This document shows, one piece after another, positions 8,654-18,942 of a stretch of DNA of 64,000 nucleotides. Both the position numbers and the translations under genes were made by a program. Origin of the DNA: Paraburkholderia dinghuensis (GTDB taxonomy: Bacteria; Pseudomonadota; Gammaproteobacteria; Burkholderiales; Burkholderiaceae); NCBI RefSeq assembly GCF_003837865.1, contig NZ_RQIS01000007.1:62001-126000 (forward strand), read 5' to 3'. Each line of letters starts with the position of its first letter. The stretch's first letter is position 1. The notes below the pieces were generated by a model. The model was given only the letters and a program-made list of their open reading frames with translations, did not search any database and was not told the origin of the DNA.

Positions 8654-9832
8654 ATGGCAATGCCAACCATCAAACACGTGCGCGCGTTCACCGTGCGCGG
8701 TGGCGGCGCTGACTATCACGATCAGGCCGAAGGCCACTGGATCGACGATCACATCGCCACGCCGATGGCGCGCTATCCGGAGTACCGCCAGAGCCGGCGT
8801 TCGTTCGGCATCGATGTGCTCGGCACCCTCGTAGTGGAAGTGGAGGCGAGTGACGGCACAGTGGGCTTTGCGGTGACGACGGGCGGCGAGATCGGCGCGT
8901 TCATTGTCGAGAAGCATCTCGCACGCTTCCTCGAAGGCCAGCGCGTGACCGATCTCGAGAAGATCTGGGATCAGATGTATTTCTCGACGCTCTATTACGG
9001 GCGCAAGGGTGTGGTGCTCAATACGATCTCGGGCGTCGATCTGGCGTTGTGGGATCTGCTCGGCAAGCTTCGTGAGGAGCCTGTGTACCAGTTGTTAGGC
9101 GGCCCCGTGCGCGACGAACTTGTTTTCTACGCAACGGGTGCGCGCCCGGATCTCGCGAAAGAGATGGGCTTTGTCGGCGGCAAGCTCGCATTGCAGCACG
9201 GACCGGCCGAAGGTGAAGAAGGATTGCGCCAGAACATCGAACTGCTCGCGACGATGCGCGAGCGCGTGGGCGACGACTTCTGGCTCATGTACGACTGCTG
9301 GATGAGCCTCGACGTGCGCTACGCCACGCGGCTCGCGCAGGCCGCTCACGAATACGGCCTTAAATGGCTCGAGGAATGCCTGCCTCCCGACGACTATTGG
9401 GGCTATGCCGAACTGCGCCGCAATGTGCCGCGCGGCATGATGGTATCGACAGGCGAGCACGAAGCGACGCGCTGGGGCTTTCGCATGCTGCTCGAAATGG
9501 GCTGCTGCGATCTGATCCAGCCCGACGTCAACTGGTGCGGCGGCATGACCGAGCTCATCAAGATCTCCGCGCTCGCCGATGCGCATGGCGTGCTGGTCGC
9601 GCCGCACGGTTCGTCGGTGTACAGCTATCACTTCGTCGTCACGCGTCATAACTCGCCGTTCGCCGAGTTCCTGATGATGGCGCCGAAGGCCGATCGCGTC
9701 GTGCCGATGTTCACGCCGCTGCTGCTCGACGAGCCGGTGCCCGTGAATGGCCGCATGAAGGTGCCGGACACGCCCGGCTTCGGCGTGCGGCTCAATCCGG
9801 ATTGCGCGTTGGCGCGGCCTTACACGCATTGA
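8654..9832 (+). CDS. rhmD: L-rhamnonate dehydratase
   Basis: 392 residues, enolase superfamily. The sequence follows E. coli YfaW/RhmD closely, including [31 protein letters not shown] strand, [16 protein letters not shown] and the [10 protein letters not shown] active-site loop. The expected Mg ligands fall in [15 protein letters not shown] and TGEHEATR, and the general acid/base histidine in PHGSS. The enzyme dehydrates L-rhamnonate to 2-keto-3-deoxy-L-rhamnonate (EC 4.2.1.90). A strong AAGGAG precedes the start at 8654. The gene sits between two SDR genes of the same pathway, so family and context agree. Confidence 0.93.
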   Translation: MAMPTIKHVRAFTVRGGGADYHDQAEGHWIDDHIATPMARYPEYRQSRRSFGIDVLGTLVVEVEASDGTVGFAVTTGGEIGAFIVEKHLARFLEGQRVTDLEKIWDQMYFSTLYYGRKGVVLNTISGVDLALWDLLGKLREEPVYQLLGGPVRDELVFYATGARPDLAKEMGFVGGKLALQHGPAEGEEGLRQNIELLATMRERVGDDFWLMYDCWMSLDVRYATRLAQAAHEYGLKWLEECLPPDDYWGYAELRRNVPRGMMVSTGEHEATRWGFRMLLEMGCCDLIQPDVNWCGGMTELIKISALADAHGVLVAPHGSSVYSYHFVVTRHNSPFAEFLMMAPKADRVVPMFTPLLLDEPVPVNGRMKVPDTPGFGVRLNPDCALARPYTH

Positions 9833-9856
9833 CCACACCGCCACGAGGAGAACGAC

Positions 9857-10639
9857 GTGCTGCTCAAGGACAAAGTGGTGATCGTTACCGGCGGATCGCG
9901 CGGCATCGGGCGTGCGATTGCCATCGCGAGCGCCCGCGAGGGTGCGGATGTCGTGATCAATTACTGGGGCGACAATGACGCGTCGTATGGCCGGCGCGCA
10001 GCCATCTCCGAAGTGCTCGACGAAATTGCGCGGCTAGGGCGGCGCGCGATCGCGGTGGAAGGCAACGTGGCTTCGCCGCAGACCGGCATCGATCTCGTGC
10101 GCCAGACGGTCGACAAATTCGGCCGCGTGGACGTGCTCGCTAGCAATGCTGGCATCTGTCCGTTCCATTCGTTCCTCGACATGCCGCCCGCCGTGCTCGA
10201 ACGCACGATCGGCGTAAATCTGAACGGCGCGTTCTATGTGACGCAGGCCGTCGCGCGGCAGATGAAGGAGCAGGGCACGGGCGGCGCGATCGTCGCGACG
10301 AGTTCGATCAGCGCGCTGGTCGGCGGCGGCATGCAGACGCACTACACGCCGACCAAGGCCGGCGTGCATTCGCTCATGCAGTCGTGCGCGATCGCGCTCG
10401 GACCGTATGGCATCCGCTGCAATTCGGTGATGCCTGGCACGATCGCGACCGACCTGAACGCCGAAGACCTCGCCGACGATGCAAAGCGCGCGTACTTCGA
10501 AAAACGCATTCCGCTAGGACGCCTCGGCGCGCCGGACGACGTCGCCGAATGCGTGGTGTTCCTCGCCTCCGACCGCGCGCGCTATGTGACGGGCGCGGCG
10601 CTGCTCGTGGATGGCGGTCTCTTCGTGAATCTTCAATGA
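9857..10639 (+). CDS. L-rhamnose 1-dehydrogenase (SDR)
   Basis: 260 residues. The N-terminus is MLLKDKVVIVTGGSRGIG. The characteristic stretches NAGICPFHSFLDMP, SSISALVGGGMQ, HYTPTKAG and LLVDGGLFVNLQ match characterised NAD(P)-dependent L-rhamnose 1-dehydrogenases of Azotobacter and fungi (LRA1 type). The Ser-Tyr-Lys triad is present in SSISALV and YTPTK. The enzyme oxidises L-rhamnose to L-rhamnono-lactone, the first step of the non-phosphorylative route. A GAGGAGAA ribosome site precedes the ATG by about six bases. The stop is only 3 bp from the end of the convergent LysR gene. Confidence 0.9.
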   Translation: MLLKDKVVIVTGGSRGIGRAIAIASAREGADVVINYWGDNDASYGRRAAISEVLDEIARLGRRAIAVEGNVASPQTGIDLVRQTVDKFGRVDVLASNAGICPFHSFLDMPPAVLERTIGVNLNGAFYVTQAVARQMKEQGTGGAIVATSSISALVGGGMQTHYTPTKAGVHSLMQSCAIALGPYGIRCNSVMPGTIATDLNAEDLADDAKRAYFEKRIPLGRLGAPDDVAECVVFLASDRARYVTGAALLVDGGLFVNLQ

Positions 10640-10642
10640 TCC

Positions 10643-11647
10643 TCAGTGAGGAGGGAGCGCCCTGGCGCTGGCACGGTCATGAATGGCTTCGTCCACTTTG
10701 AACGGTTGCGAGAACCGGCGCAGCAAGCTGACGAAATGCTCGGCGGGTTCCGCGAGCGGTTCGTTGCTGCGCGTGAGCACGCCGAAGCCGGGCAGGCTTT
10801 TGCCGATCTCGAGTGGCAGCACGACGAGCAGTCGCCCGCGCACGTGATCGCGCACGACCGACTCGGGCAGCATGGCGACGGCGTCGAAGCTTTCGAGCAG
10901 TTGCAGCGTCGCGAAGATCGACGCGGATTCCGTGAGGTTGACGGGCGTGCCGAGGCCAGCGCGCGCGAGTTCGCCTTCGAACAGCTCGCGCGCGGGGCTC
11001 GTGATGGGTTGCGCCACCCACGGCCAGTCCATCAGTTCGGCGAGCGTGATGTGTTCGCGGCGCGCGAGCGGGTGCTGCGCGCGAACCACGAGTACGAGCG
11101 TTTCGCGTGCGAGCGGCTCGAAGCTGAAATCGTTGTGCTGCAGCGGCGTAGTGAGGCGCCCCAGTGCGAGTTCGACTTCGCGGCGATGCAGCAATTGCAC
11201 GACCTGGTCGCTGGTTTCGCCGAGGATGCGCACGTTGAGCAGCGGGCGTTCGGTCTTGAGCATGGCGACGGCCTGCGCAAGCAGGTCGGGCGCGGCGCCC
11301 ATGATCGCGCCCACGGTGAGCTGGCCGTGGCCGCCGCGGCGCTTGACGTCGAGATCGTCGGCAAAGCGCGTGAGGTCGGCGAGCGCGCGCCGTGCGTAGG
11401 CGAGCGTCACGACGCCGAGCGCGGTGGGCTCGATGCCGCGCGCGTTGCGATCGAAAAGCCGGAAACCGAAGGCCTCTTCGATGTCGCCGAGCATGCGGCT
11501 TGCGCTCGGCTGGGCGACGTTGACGGTGTCGGCGGCGTGATGGACGTTGCGCGTGTCGTCGAGCGCGACGAGCAGGGCGAGGTGCTTGAACCGGAGCCGG
11601 TTGACGAGCGCGACGGCGGAAGTCTGATGGTTCGTCTGATGGTTCAT
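10643..11647 (-). CDS. LysR family regulator of the rhamnose locus
   Basis: 334 residues. The ATG at 11647 is chosen because the HTH begins about 15 residues later (LRFKHLALLVALDD, then NVAQPSASRMLGDIE as recognition region). An upstream extension would add a non-conserved tail. The rest is a LysR effector-binding domain of the GbpR/GalR-like sugar-responsive branch (GQLTVGAIMGAAPDLL, then EVELALGRL). The gene lies between the two halves of the rhamnose locus and is divergent from the mutarotase gene. The 129-bp intergenic region 11648-11776 should hold its operator. L-rhamnose or a pathway acid is the probable inducer (inference). Confidence 0.85.
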   Translation of the reverse strand: MNHQTNHQTSAVALVNRLRFKHLALLVALDDTRNVHHAADTVNVAQPSASRMLGDIEEAFGFRLFDRNARGIEPTALGVVTLAYARRALADLTRFADDLDVKRRGGHGQLTVGAIMGAAPDLLAQAVAMLKTERPLLNVRILGETSDQVVQLLHRREVELALGRLTTPLQHNDFSFEPLARETLVLVVRAQHPLARREHITLAELMDWPWVAQPITSPARELFEGELARAGLGTPVNLTESASIFATLQLLESFDAVAMLPESVVRDHVRGRLLVVLPLEIGKSLPGFGVLTRSNEPLAEPAEHFVSLLRRFSQPFKVDEAIHDRASARALPPH

Positions 11648-11776
11648 GAGTGCATGACCCTCTGCGATCCGGTTTAAGTATCGCCCGGCAGGCTGTCGAT
11701 GCACGAATTATAGTCAGTTGAATCCGCAGAGGAATCCACGAAAACCAGAGGGCAGAACGGAGATCTGGTCATAGAG

Positions 11777-12091
11777 ATGGAGATGGTGGCGTTTCGAATG
11801 AAGCTCAACCCGGGCCAGCGCGATGAATACGCGCGCCGGCACCGCGAGATATGGCCCGAGCTGGCGGCAGCCCTGCGCGATGCGGGCGTGAGCGACTACT
11901 GGATCTTTCTCGACGAAACGACTCATCATCTCTTCGCCGTGCTCAAGCGCCGCGACGATCACGCCATGGATGCGCTGGCGCATCTGCCCGTCATGCGCAA
12001 ATGGTGGGATTACATGGCGGACATCATGGAGACCGGAGAAGGCAATGTACCCGTGCAGCAACCGCTCGTGCCGCTGTTCCATCTGCCTTGA
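11777..12091 (+). CDS. rhaM: L-rhamnose mutarotase
   Basis: 104 residues, the usual length. The family pattern is complete: RRHREIWPEL with the catalytic histidine, SDYWIFLDE, LFAVLK, and the C-terminal WWDYMADIM with the paired tryptophans. The enzyme interconverts alpha and beta L-rhamnopyranose, supplying the anomer used by the dehydrogenase. It opens the right-hand transcript, followed 14 bp later by the lactonase gene and then by the importer. The next in-frame ATG at 11783 is an equally possible start. Confidence 0.92.
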   Translation: MEMVAFRMKLNPGQRDEYARRHREIWPELAAALRDAGVSDYWIFLDETTHHLFAVLKRRDDHAMDALAHLPVMRKWWDYMADIMETGEGNVPVQQPLVPLFHLP

Positions 12092-12105
12092 ACGCAGGAG
12101 ATGCC

Positions 12106-12999
12106 ATGCAGGTTGTCGATCCACACGTTCACTTCTGGAACCTCGATACGCATCACTATCCGTGGCTCGCGCAGCCTGGCGTATCGTTCGTGGGCGACGC
12201 GCGCGCGTTGCGCTTCAATTATTTGCCCGCGGACCTTCTGCACGACGCGGGCGACATTGACGTGTTGAAAGTCGTGCACGTCGAGGCGAATCATGATCCG
12301 GCCGATCCGGTGGAGGAGACGCGCTGGCTGCAAGGGCTCGCGGATTCGGGCGGCGCGCACGCATTTCCCGATGCGATCGTCGCCGCCGCGGACCTGAGCG
12401 CGCCGAATGCGCAGGCCGTGCTCGAAGCGCATGCGGCGTTTCCGAATACGCGCGGCATCCGGCAGATCCTCAACGTGCACGCAGATCCGCTCTACAACTA
12501 TGTGGGTCGTCACTACATGCGCGATCCCGCATGGCGCGGGCACTTCGCGTTGCTAGCACGCCATGGCCTGTCGTTCGATCTGCAACTGTATCCGTCGCAG
12601 ATGGAGGAGGCCGCCGCGCTGGCGAGCGAGCATCCGGATGTCCCCCTGATCCTCGATCACACGGGCATGTTCGTCGACCGCAACAGCGTGGACGGGTATC
12701 GCGCCTGGCGCGACGGGTTGCGTGCGCTCGCAGCGTGCCCGAACGTGACGGTGAAGATCAGCGGACTGGCGATGTTCGATCACGACTGGACCATCGAGAG
12801 CCTGCGTCCCTATGTGCTGGAGACGATCGATGCATTCGGCGCGGAGCGCGCGATGTTTGCATCGAACTTTCCGGTCGACCGGCAGTTCGGGAGTTATACG
12901 GACCTCTGGCGGGCGTTTGCGCGGATCGTGAGCGGTGCGAGTGATGACGAGAAGACCGCGCTCTTTCGCGGTAACGCCGAACGTATTTACCGCATCTAG
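12106..12999 (+). CDS. Amidohydrolase-family lactonase, probable L-rhamnono-1,4-lactonase
   Basis: 297 residues, COG3618 metal-dependent hydrolase fold. VDPHVHFWN at the N-terminus supplies the HxH metal site. KVVHVEAN, ILDHTGMF, VTVKISGLA and MFASNFPVDR are the later barrel strands carrying the remaining ligands. This family contains L-fucono- and L-rhamnono-lactonases. Between mutarotase and importer genes of a rhamnose locus, the rhamnonolactone product of the dehydrogenase is the obvious substrate. An AGGAG lies five bases before the start at 12106. Confidence 0.83.
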   Translation: MQVVDPHVHFWNLDTHHYPWLAQPGVSFVGDARALRFNYLPADLLHDAGDIDVLKVVHVEANHDPADPVEETRWLQGLADSGGAHAFPDAIVAAADLSAPNAQAVLEAHAAFPNTRGIRQILNVHADPLYNYVGRHYMRDPAWRGHFALLARHGLSFDLQLYPSQMEEAAALASEHPDVPLILDHTGMFVDRNSVDGYRAWRDGLRALAACPNVTVKISGLAMFDHDWTIESLRPYVLETIDAFGAERAMFASNFPVDRQFGSYTDLWRAFARIVSGASDDEKTALFRGNAERIYRI

Positions 13000-13023
13000 C
13001 GCGGGCAGTCGCGCACGACGATC

Positions 13024-14583
13024 ATGGAGACGCGCGTGGAATCGAATGCAAGAGAAGGCGGCACGGCCAGGCTGGAACCCAGGCTCGAACTGCAGCACGC
13101 GAGCAAGTCGTTCGGACGCGTGCGTGCGCTCATCGACGGCAGCCTGACGCTGTGGCCGGGCGAGGTGCATGCGTTGCTCGGCGAAAACGGCGCGGGCAAG
13201 TCGACGCTGGTAAAGATACTCGCGGGCGTGTATCTCCCCGATGGCGGCGAGTTGCGCATCGACGGCGCCGCGCGCCAGTTCGCAACGCCCGCACAGGCGC
13301 GCGATGCGGGCATCGCCGTGATCTATCAGGAGCCGATGCTCTTCTTCGATCTCTCCATCGCCGAGAACATCTATATGGGGCGTCAGCCGCTCGATCGCTT
13401 CGGGCGCATCGACTACGACGCGATGCATCGCGATGTCGCGGCGCTACTTGCTTCGCTTGGCGTCGACCTGAAGCCGGAGCGTGTCGTGCGCGGCCTGTCG
13501 ATCGCGGATCAGCAAGTGATTGAGATTGCGAAGGCGCTGTCGCTGAACGCGAACGTGCTCGTCATGGACGAGCCCACCGCCGCGCTTTCGCTGCCCGAGG
13601 TGGAGCGGCTCTTCACGATTGCACGCAAGCTGCGCGATCGCGGCGCGGCGGTCCTCTTCATCACGCACCGGCTGGAAGAGGTGTTCGCGCTCGCGCAGCA
13701 CGTGACGATCATGCGCGACGGAGCGAAGGTCTTCGATGCGCCCACGTCCGCGCTCACGACGCGGGAGATCGTCGCGAAGATGGTGGGCCGCGATCTCGCG
13801 ACGTTCTATCCGAAGGCCGAGGTGCAGCCCGGCGAGGTATTGCTGCGCGTGCGCGGCCTCACGCGGCGCGGCGTGTTCAAGGACATTGCGTTCGATGTGC
13901 GCGCGGGCGAGATCGTCGCGCTCGCGGGTCTCGTCGGCGCAGGGCGCAGTGAAGTGGCGCGCGCGATCTTCGGCATCGACGCCTGCGACGCCGGCGAAGT
14001 GCAGATCGCCGGCAAGCCGCTGCGCATGGGCGAACCCGCGGCCGCTGTGCGGGCCGGGCTTGCGCTCGTGCCCGAGGACCGGCGTCAGCAGGGGCTCGCG
14101 CTCGAACTCTCGATTGCGCGCAACGCTTCGATGACCGTGCTAGGCCGGCTCGTGCGCTTCGGGCTCATTTCGGCGGGCCGCGAGTCGCAACTGGCCGGTC
14201 AGTGGGGTACGCGTCTGCGTCTCAAGGCCGGCGATCTCAACGCGCCCGTTGGAACGCTCTCGGGCGGCAATCAGCAAAAGGTCGTGCTCGGCAAGTGGCT
14301 GGCCACGGGGCCGAAGGTGCTCATCATCGATGAACCGACGCGCGGCATCGACGTGGGTGCGAAAGCGGAGGTCTACGGCGCGCTCGCCGAACTCGTGCGT
14401 GGCGGTATGGCCGTGCTGATGATATCGAGCGAACTGCCCGAGGTGCTGGGCATGGCCGACCGCGTGCTGGTCATGCATGAAGGCCGCATTACCGCCGATA
14501 TCGCCCGCGCCGACGCGAGCGAGGAACGCATCATGAGCGCCGCGCTCGGGCAGGCCAACATCCATCTGGGGCACGCGGCATGA
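13024..14583 (+). CDS. rhaT: Sugar ABC importer ATPase, tandem nucleotide-binding domains
   Basis: 519 residues with two NBDs, as in the RbsA/MglA/RhaT family. The first has Walker [10 protein letters not shown], a degenerate signature LSIADQQ and Walker B VLVMDEPT. The second has GLVGAGRSE as its altered Walker A, LSGGNQQK and [12 protein letters not shown]. The protein energises the permeases encoded next. The following start overlaps its stop (ATGA), so expression is coupled. The rhamnose specificity follows from the surrounding enzymes. The rhaT symbol is used in the Rhizobium ABC sense, not for the E. coli symporter. Confidence 0.9.
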   Translation: METRVESNAREGGTARLEPRLELQHASKSFGRVRALIDGSLTLWPGEVHALLGENGAGKSTLVKILAGVYLPDGGELRIDGAARQFATPAQARDAGIAVIYQEPMLFFDLSIAENIYMGRQPLDRFGRIDYDAMHRDVAALLASLGVDLKPERVVRGLSIADQQVIEIAKALSLNANVLVMDEPTAALSLPEVERLFTIARKLRDRGAAVLFITHRLEEVFALAQHVTIMRDGAKVFDAPTSALTTREIVAKMVGRDLATFYPKAEVQPGEVLLRVRGLTRRGVFKDIAFDVRAGEIVALAGLVGAGRSEVARAIFGIDACDAGEVQIAGKPLRMGEPAAAVRAGLALVPEDRRQQGLALELSIARNASMTVLGRLVRFGLISAGRESQLAGQWGTRLRLKAGDLNAPVGTLSGGNQQKVVLGKWLATGPKVLIIDEPTRGIDVGAKAEVYGALAELVRGGMAVLMISSELPEVLGMADRVLVMHEGRITADIARADASEERIMSAALGQANIHLGHAA

Positions 14584-15638
14584 TGCGCCATTCCACGACT
14601 CATCACCCGTCGCTGTCACCTGACGATGCGCCGGCCGCGCGCCGCAACGCGGGTGCGTTCGCTCAAACGCTCGCGAAGAGCCGCGAGACGACGCTGTTCG
14701 TCGTGCTGCTCCTGATCGTGGGCGGCACCGCGCTCGCACGACCGCAGTTCCTGAACCTGCAGAATCTGCGCGACGTCCTGCTCAACGTCTCGATCGTCAG
14801 CCTGCTCACCGCAGGCATGACGATCGTGATCCTGATGCGGCACATCGATCTTTCCGTGGGCTCGACGGTCGGCATCAGTGCCTATGCGGTTGGCAGCCTT
14901 TACGTCGCGTTTCCGCACATGCCGGTGGTCGTTGCGCTGGGTGCGGGGCTCGCCATCGGGCTGGTCGCGGGTTCGATCAACGCGCTGCTCGTCGCCGTGG
15001 GCCGCGTGCCATCGCTGGTCGCCACGCTCTCGACACTTTATATATTTCGTGGTGCAGATTATGCGTGGGTCCGCGGCGGACAGATCAATGCGACCAGCCT
15101 GCCCGACGCATTTTCACGGCTCGCCAGCGCCACCGTGCTTGGCATTCCTGTGCTCGCGCTGATCGCGATCGTGCTGCTGACCGCGCTCTCGGTGTACCTG
15201 AAACAGTTCCGGCCCGGCCGCGAGTATTACGCCATCGGCTCGAATCCCGAGGCCGCGAGGCTCGCGGGCATCAACGTGAACCGGCGCGTCGCCACCGGCT
15301 TTCTGATCTGCGGCGGTATTGCCGGGCTTGCGGGCGCGCTATGGCTCGCGCGCTTCGGCACCGTCGAATCCAGCACCGCGAAGGGGATCGAACTGCAGGT
15401 GGTCGCGGCGGCCGTGGTGGGCAGCGTCGCGATTACGGGCGGCGTCGGCACGATACTCGGCGCCACGCTTGGCGCGCTCGTGCTTGGCGTCATCAGCATC
15501 GCGCTCGTCGTGCTGCACGTCTCGCCGTTCTGGGAACAGGCGATCCAGGGCGCGCTGATCGTCGCGGCCATCGCCGTCGATACGCTGCTCGCCCGCTCCG
15601 TTGCCAAACGCATGATGAGGAAACGCGATCATGGCTAA
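14580..15638 (+). CDS. rhaP: Sugar ABC importer permease RhaP-like
   Basis: 352 residues, BPD_transp_2 family, with about 9-10 hydrophobic segments after a 35-residue cytoplasmic lead. The family hallmark near the second segment reads [11 protein letters not shown], and [17 protein letters not shown] is the cytoplasmic coupling loop. [15 protein letters not shown] near the C-terminus is also typical. It pairs with the next gene to form the heterodimeric channel. It overlaps the ATPase gene by 4 bp and the next permease by 8 bp. Confidence 0.9.
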   Translation: MMRHSTTHHPSLSPDDAPAARRNAGAFAQTLAKSRETTLFVVLLLIVGGTALARPQFLNLQNLRDVLLNVSIVSLLTAGMTIVILMRHIDLSVGSTVGISAYAVGSLYVAFPHMPVVVALGAGLAIGLVAGSINALLVAVGRVPSLVATLSTLYIFRGADYAWVRGGQINATSLPDAFSRLASATVLGIPVLALIAIVLLTALSVYLKQFRPGREYYAIGSNPEAARLAGINVNRRVATGFLICGGIAGLAGALWLARFGTVESSTAKGIELQVVAAAVVGSVAITGGVGTILGATLGALVLGVISIALVVLHVSPFWEQAIQGALIVAAIAVDTLLARSVAKRMMRKRDHG

Positions 15639-16638
15639 ACCCGATTCCGCGCTGCTCACGCGCAAGGCCAGCTTGCCGCTCAGTTGGGAGACGCTGCTCG
15701 TCGTGATCCTGATTGCGTCGCTGGCGGCGGGGCGCGTGCTGTCGCCCGTCTTTCTCACTGGGGACAATCTCGGCAACGTTCTCGCCGACCTCTCCGAAGT
15801 CGCCCTGATGGCGATGCCGATGACGCTCATCATCGTCGCTGCCGAAATCGATCTCTCGGTCGCATCGGTGCTGGGTGTATCGAGTGCGTTGATGGGCGTG
15901 TTCTGGCACATGGGCCTGCCGATGCCGCTCGTGATCGCGCTCGTGCTCGCGGCGGGCGCGCTCGCAGGGCTCGTCAACGGGCTCGTCATCGTGCGGCTGA
16001 ATCTGCCGTCGCTGGCCGTGACGATCGGCACGCTCGCGTTTTTTCGCGGACTCGCGTATGTGCTGCTCGGCGATCGCGCCATTGCCGATTTTCCGCCTGC
16101 GTTTACCGCGTTCGGCATGAATACGCTCGGAGGCACGTTCATTCCGCTGCCATTCCTGATCGTGGCCGCATGCGCTGTTGCGTTCACGCTGCTGCTGCAA
16201 GCCACCGTGTTCGGCCGCAGCCTCTACGCCATCGGCGCGAACACGACGGCGGCCCTGTTTTCAGGGATCGCCGTTGCGAAGCTGAAGATACGTCTCTTCG
16301 TGTTGTCGGGCGCGATGAGCGCGCTCGCGGGCGTCGTCTACACGCTGCGCTTCACCAGCGCGCGCGGCGACAACGGGGAAGGGTTCGAGTTGTCGGTGAT
16401 CGCGGCGGTGCTGTTTGGCGGCGTGAGCATTTTCGGCGGACGCGGGTCGATGTACGGCGTGCTGCTTTCGCTGTTGATCGTCGGCGTATTGAAGAACGCG
16501 CTTACGCTGGCGGACGTGTCCAGCGAGACGCTCACCATCGTCACCGGCGCATTGCTTCTCGCTTCGGTGCTGATCCCCAATCTCGCCGCGCGCTGGCGAA
16601 TGGTGCGCGAAAGGCGGGCGCTGGCGCGCTCCGCTTGA
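15631..16638 (+). CDS. rhaQ: Sugar ABC importer permease RhaQ-like
   Basis: 335 residues, second BPD_transp_2 permease. It shows the corresponding hallmark AEIDLSVASVLG, the coupling loop YAIGANTTAALFSGI and GGVSIFGGRGSMYG. It is a paralogue of the preceding permease, and the two are expected to form the membrane channel together. It starts 8 bp inside the previous gene, and a 98-bp gap separates it from the binding-protein gene. Confidence 0.9.
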   Translation: MAKPDSALLTRKASLPLSWETLLVVILIASLAAGRVLSPVFLTGDNLGNVLADLSEVALMAMPMTLIIVAAEIDLSVASVLGVSSALMGVFWHMGLPMPLVIALVLAAGALAGLVNGLVIVRLNLPSLAVTIGTLAFFRGLAYVLLGDRAIADFPPAFTAFGMNTLGGTFIPLPFLIVAACAVAFTLLLQATVFGRSLYAIGANTTAALFSGIAVAKLKIRLFVLSGAMSALAGVVYTLRFTSARGDNGEGFELSVIAAVLFGGVSIFGGRGSMYGVLLSLLIVGVLKNALTLADVSSETLTIVTGALLLASVLIPNLAARWRMVRERRALARSA

Positions 16639-16736
16639 ATGTCGTGGTTAGTCGCAGCAATCAGGAGAAAAGTCGGGCACAACAACGCAGTCAACCATCC
16701 GGGCGGGCGTCCGGTATCCATGGAGGAGACTTTGCT

Positions 16737-17744
16737 ATGTTCAAGCCAGTACGTCACATAGGCACGGCCTTGCTGTGCGCGATGCTTCTGGGGGCCGGCG
16801 TAGCCGCGCACGCCGCGGGCATCAAGGAAGGGCTGAAAATCGTTTTCATCCCGAAGCAGATCAACAACCCCTATGAAGTCATTGCCGATAACGGCGGCAT
16901 GGCGGCAATCAAGGAATTCAAGGGTGACGGCAAGGTAGTCGGTCCATCGGACGCAGGCGCGACTTCGCAGGTTCAGTACATCAACACGATGATCACGCAG
17001 CACCAGGACGTGATCGTCATCGCCGCCAACGACGCGAACGCGCTCGTGCCGTATCTGAAGAAGGCGATGGCACAGGGCATCAAGGTCGTCACGTTCGATT
17101 CCGACACCGCGCCTGAGGGCCGGCAGATCTTCGTGAATCAGGCGAACGCCGAAGGCATCGGGCGCGGCCAGATTCAGCTCGTCGCGAAGCTGATGGGCGG
17201 CGAAGGCGAGTTTGCGATTCTCTCGGCGACGCCGAATGCGACCAATCAGAACACCTGGATCAAGTGGATGCAGGACGAACTGAAGAAGCCCGAATACGCA
17301 AAGATGAAGCTCGTGAAGATCGCGTATGGCAATGACGACGATCAGAAGTCGTTCGTCGAGACGCAAGGTTTGCTGCAGGCGTATCCGAACCTCAAGGCGA
17401 TCGTCGCGCCAACTTCGGTGGGTATTGCGGCGGCGGCACGTTATATCTCCTCGTCGTCGAGCAAGGGCAAGGTGGTGGTCACCGGGCTTGGCACGCCGAA
17501 CCAGATGCGCGCGTTCGTGAAGGACGGTACCGTGCAGGCGTTCCAGCTCTGGGACCCGGGTGCGCTTGGGTATCTGGCGGCGTATGCGGCGGCGAATATC
17601 GCTTTGGGAACCATCACGGGGAAGGAGGGCGATTCCTTCGAGGCGGGCAAGCTTGGTACGCGGACGATCGGCAAGCAGGGTGAAGTGATCCTCGGGCCGC
17701 CGACCACGTTCGACGCGAAGAATATCGATAACTTTAATTTCTGA
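16737..17744 (+). CDS. rhaS: Periplasmic sugar-binding protein RhaS-like
   Basis: 335 residues with a Sec signal peptide, cleaving near AHAAG at about residue 24. The mature part is a type I periplasmic binding fold (KIVFIPKQINNPYEV, IVIAANDANALVPYL, GIKVVTFDSD). It captures the sugar and delivers it to the RhaPQ channel. The start at 16737 follows GGAGGAG by about seven bases. It is the last gene of the rhamnose transcript and is followed by a GC-rich hairpin with a T-run at 17793-17822. Confidence 0.9.
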   Translation: MFKPVRHIGTALLCAMLLGAGVAAHAAGIKEGLKIVFIPKQINNPYEVIADNGGMAAIKEFKGDGKVVGPSDAGATSQVQYINTMITQHQDVIVIAANDANALVPYLKKAMAQGIKVVTFDSDTAPEGRQIFVNQANAEGIGRGQIQLVAKLMGGEGEFAILSATPNATNQNTWIKWMQDELKKPEYAKMKLVKIAYGNDDDQKSFVETQGLLQAYPNLKAIVAPTSVGIAAAARYISSSSSKGKVVVTGLGTPNQMRAFVKDGTVQAFQLWDPGALGYLAAYAAANIALGTITGKEGDSFEAGKLGTRTIGKQGEVILGPPTTFDAKNIDNFNF

Positions 17745-17792
17745 TCGGATGGCGCCGGATAGACGGCGCTGCGCTCCCGACGCAGGAGAAAG

Positions 17793-17822
17793 CCCGGTGC
17801 GCTGGCGCGGCCGGGTTTTTCT
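17793..17822 (+). terminator. Probable terminator of the rhamnose transcript
   Basis: CCCGG (17793-17797) pairs with CCGGG (17811-17815) around a GC-rich inner region, and five T residues follow directly. It lies about 50 bp after the binding-protein stop. Confidence 0.7.
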
Positions 17823-17985
17823 TTGGCGCTTCGCGGATTTCCGGGGGAGACCGCGTGGGGACAGGCTGTAGTCGGCGGTGGATTCAACCGGTCGACGCAA
17901 CAGTTTGATGAAATCGCCCGGCCGGAGTATCGAAGTTTGGTGTTTTTCGGGGCACTTCGTTTTCCAGCCGGGCGTCGGAACCAGA

Positions 17986-18840
17986 TCAGCCCCTCAATGC
18001 CACCTTTACCGCCTGCGCCAGCGTTGTCGTGCGCCGTCCGAGAAGCCTGGAAAGATCGCGAGAGGCGCTATCCAGTTCGCCTGCCGATGCCTTCAGGTCG
18101 GCGTCGACGACGACATCGGCAATCATCTTCGGCAGACCGAAGCCCAGCAGCGCGGCCTCATAATCGGCGGCGGACAGGTGGTTATACACGATCGTTCGGC
18201 CCGCCTGCTTCGATACTTCCTCGGCCAGTTCGGCCAGCGAATAGGCCTCGTCTCCCGCCAATTCATAAGTCTGGTTGGCATGCCCGGGTTGAGTCAGGAC
18301 CGTCACCGCCGCATCCGCATAGTCGGCGCGAGATGCAGAGGCAAATCGGCCCTGCCCCGCGCTGCCGGTGATTGCCGAATTGGCGAGCGCTGCGGCAAGT
18401 CCGCTGGTGTGGTTCTCGAGGTACCAACCATTGCGTAACACCACGAAGTTCACGCCAGTGGTCTTCAAATACGCTTCGGTCCGGTTGTGCTCGTCGGCAA
18501 GAATCAGATTGGACGTGTCGGCGCGTAGCAGGCTGGTATAGGCAATCAGCTTGACGCCCGTTTGCCTGGCAGCGTCGATCACAGCCCGATGTTGCCGGAA
18601 TCTCTCCCCCGGCTGCACCGCCGAGATTAGCAACAGCTTCTCCACACCCTTGAAAGCCTCGACCAGCGTCTCGGGACGATCGTAGTCCGCCTCGCGTATC
18701 TGGACGCCGAGGGCGCGCAAGTCATCGGCCTTTTCAGGGCTCCGGACTGCCGCGACGATCTGGCCGGCAGGGACGGATTGCAGAAGACCTTTGACAACCA
18801 GTCGGCCGAGATTTCCATTGGCCCCGGTAATGGCGATCAT
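17986..18840 (-). CDS. qorB: NmrA-type NAD(P)H quinone oxidoreductase, QorB-like
   Basis: 284 residues. It follows E. coli QorB/YtfG along its length: MIAITGANGNLG cofactor loop, EKLLLISAV, LIAYTSLLRADTS, LADEHNRTEAYL, VLRNGWYLEN and DYEAALLGFGLP. The family reduces quinones with NAD(P)H. An AAGGAAAT site lies six bases before the start. It is the third gene on this strand after a LysR regulator and a membrane protein. The LysR may control it, as is usual for quinone-stress reductases (inference). Confidence 0.88.
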   Translation of the reverse strand: MIAITGANGNLGRLVVKGLLQSVPAGQIVAAVRSPEKADDLRALGVQIREADYDRPETLVEAFKGVEKLLLISAVQPGERFRQHRAVIDAARQTGVKLIAYTSLLRADTSNLILADEHNRTEAYLKTTGVNFVVLRNGWYLENHTSGLAAALANSAITGSAGQGRFASASRADYADAAVTVLTQPGHANQTYELAGDEAYSLAELAEEVSKQAGRTIVYNHLSAADYEAALLGFGLPKMIADVVVDADLKASAGELDSASRDLSRLLGRRTTTLAQAVKVALRG

Positions 18841-18942
18841 TTTGTATTTCCTTTTTTCTAGAAAGTGACGTTGAATAAATTATGTACTGCTACGTATTTG
18901 ATGTGGTATGGGAGGCTTGACGTTTCTCGATTCAGGCGGGAA

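Noticed and set aside
10646..11677. A 343-residue plus-strand open frame opposite the LysR gene
   Set aside because: High-GC antisense shadow. The minus strand has a complete LysR protein with conserved HTH, while the plus product is an Arg/Glu/Ala-rich sequence without family features.
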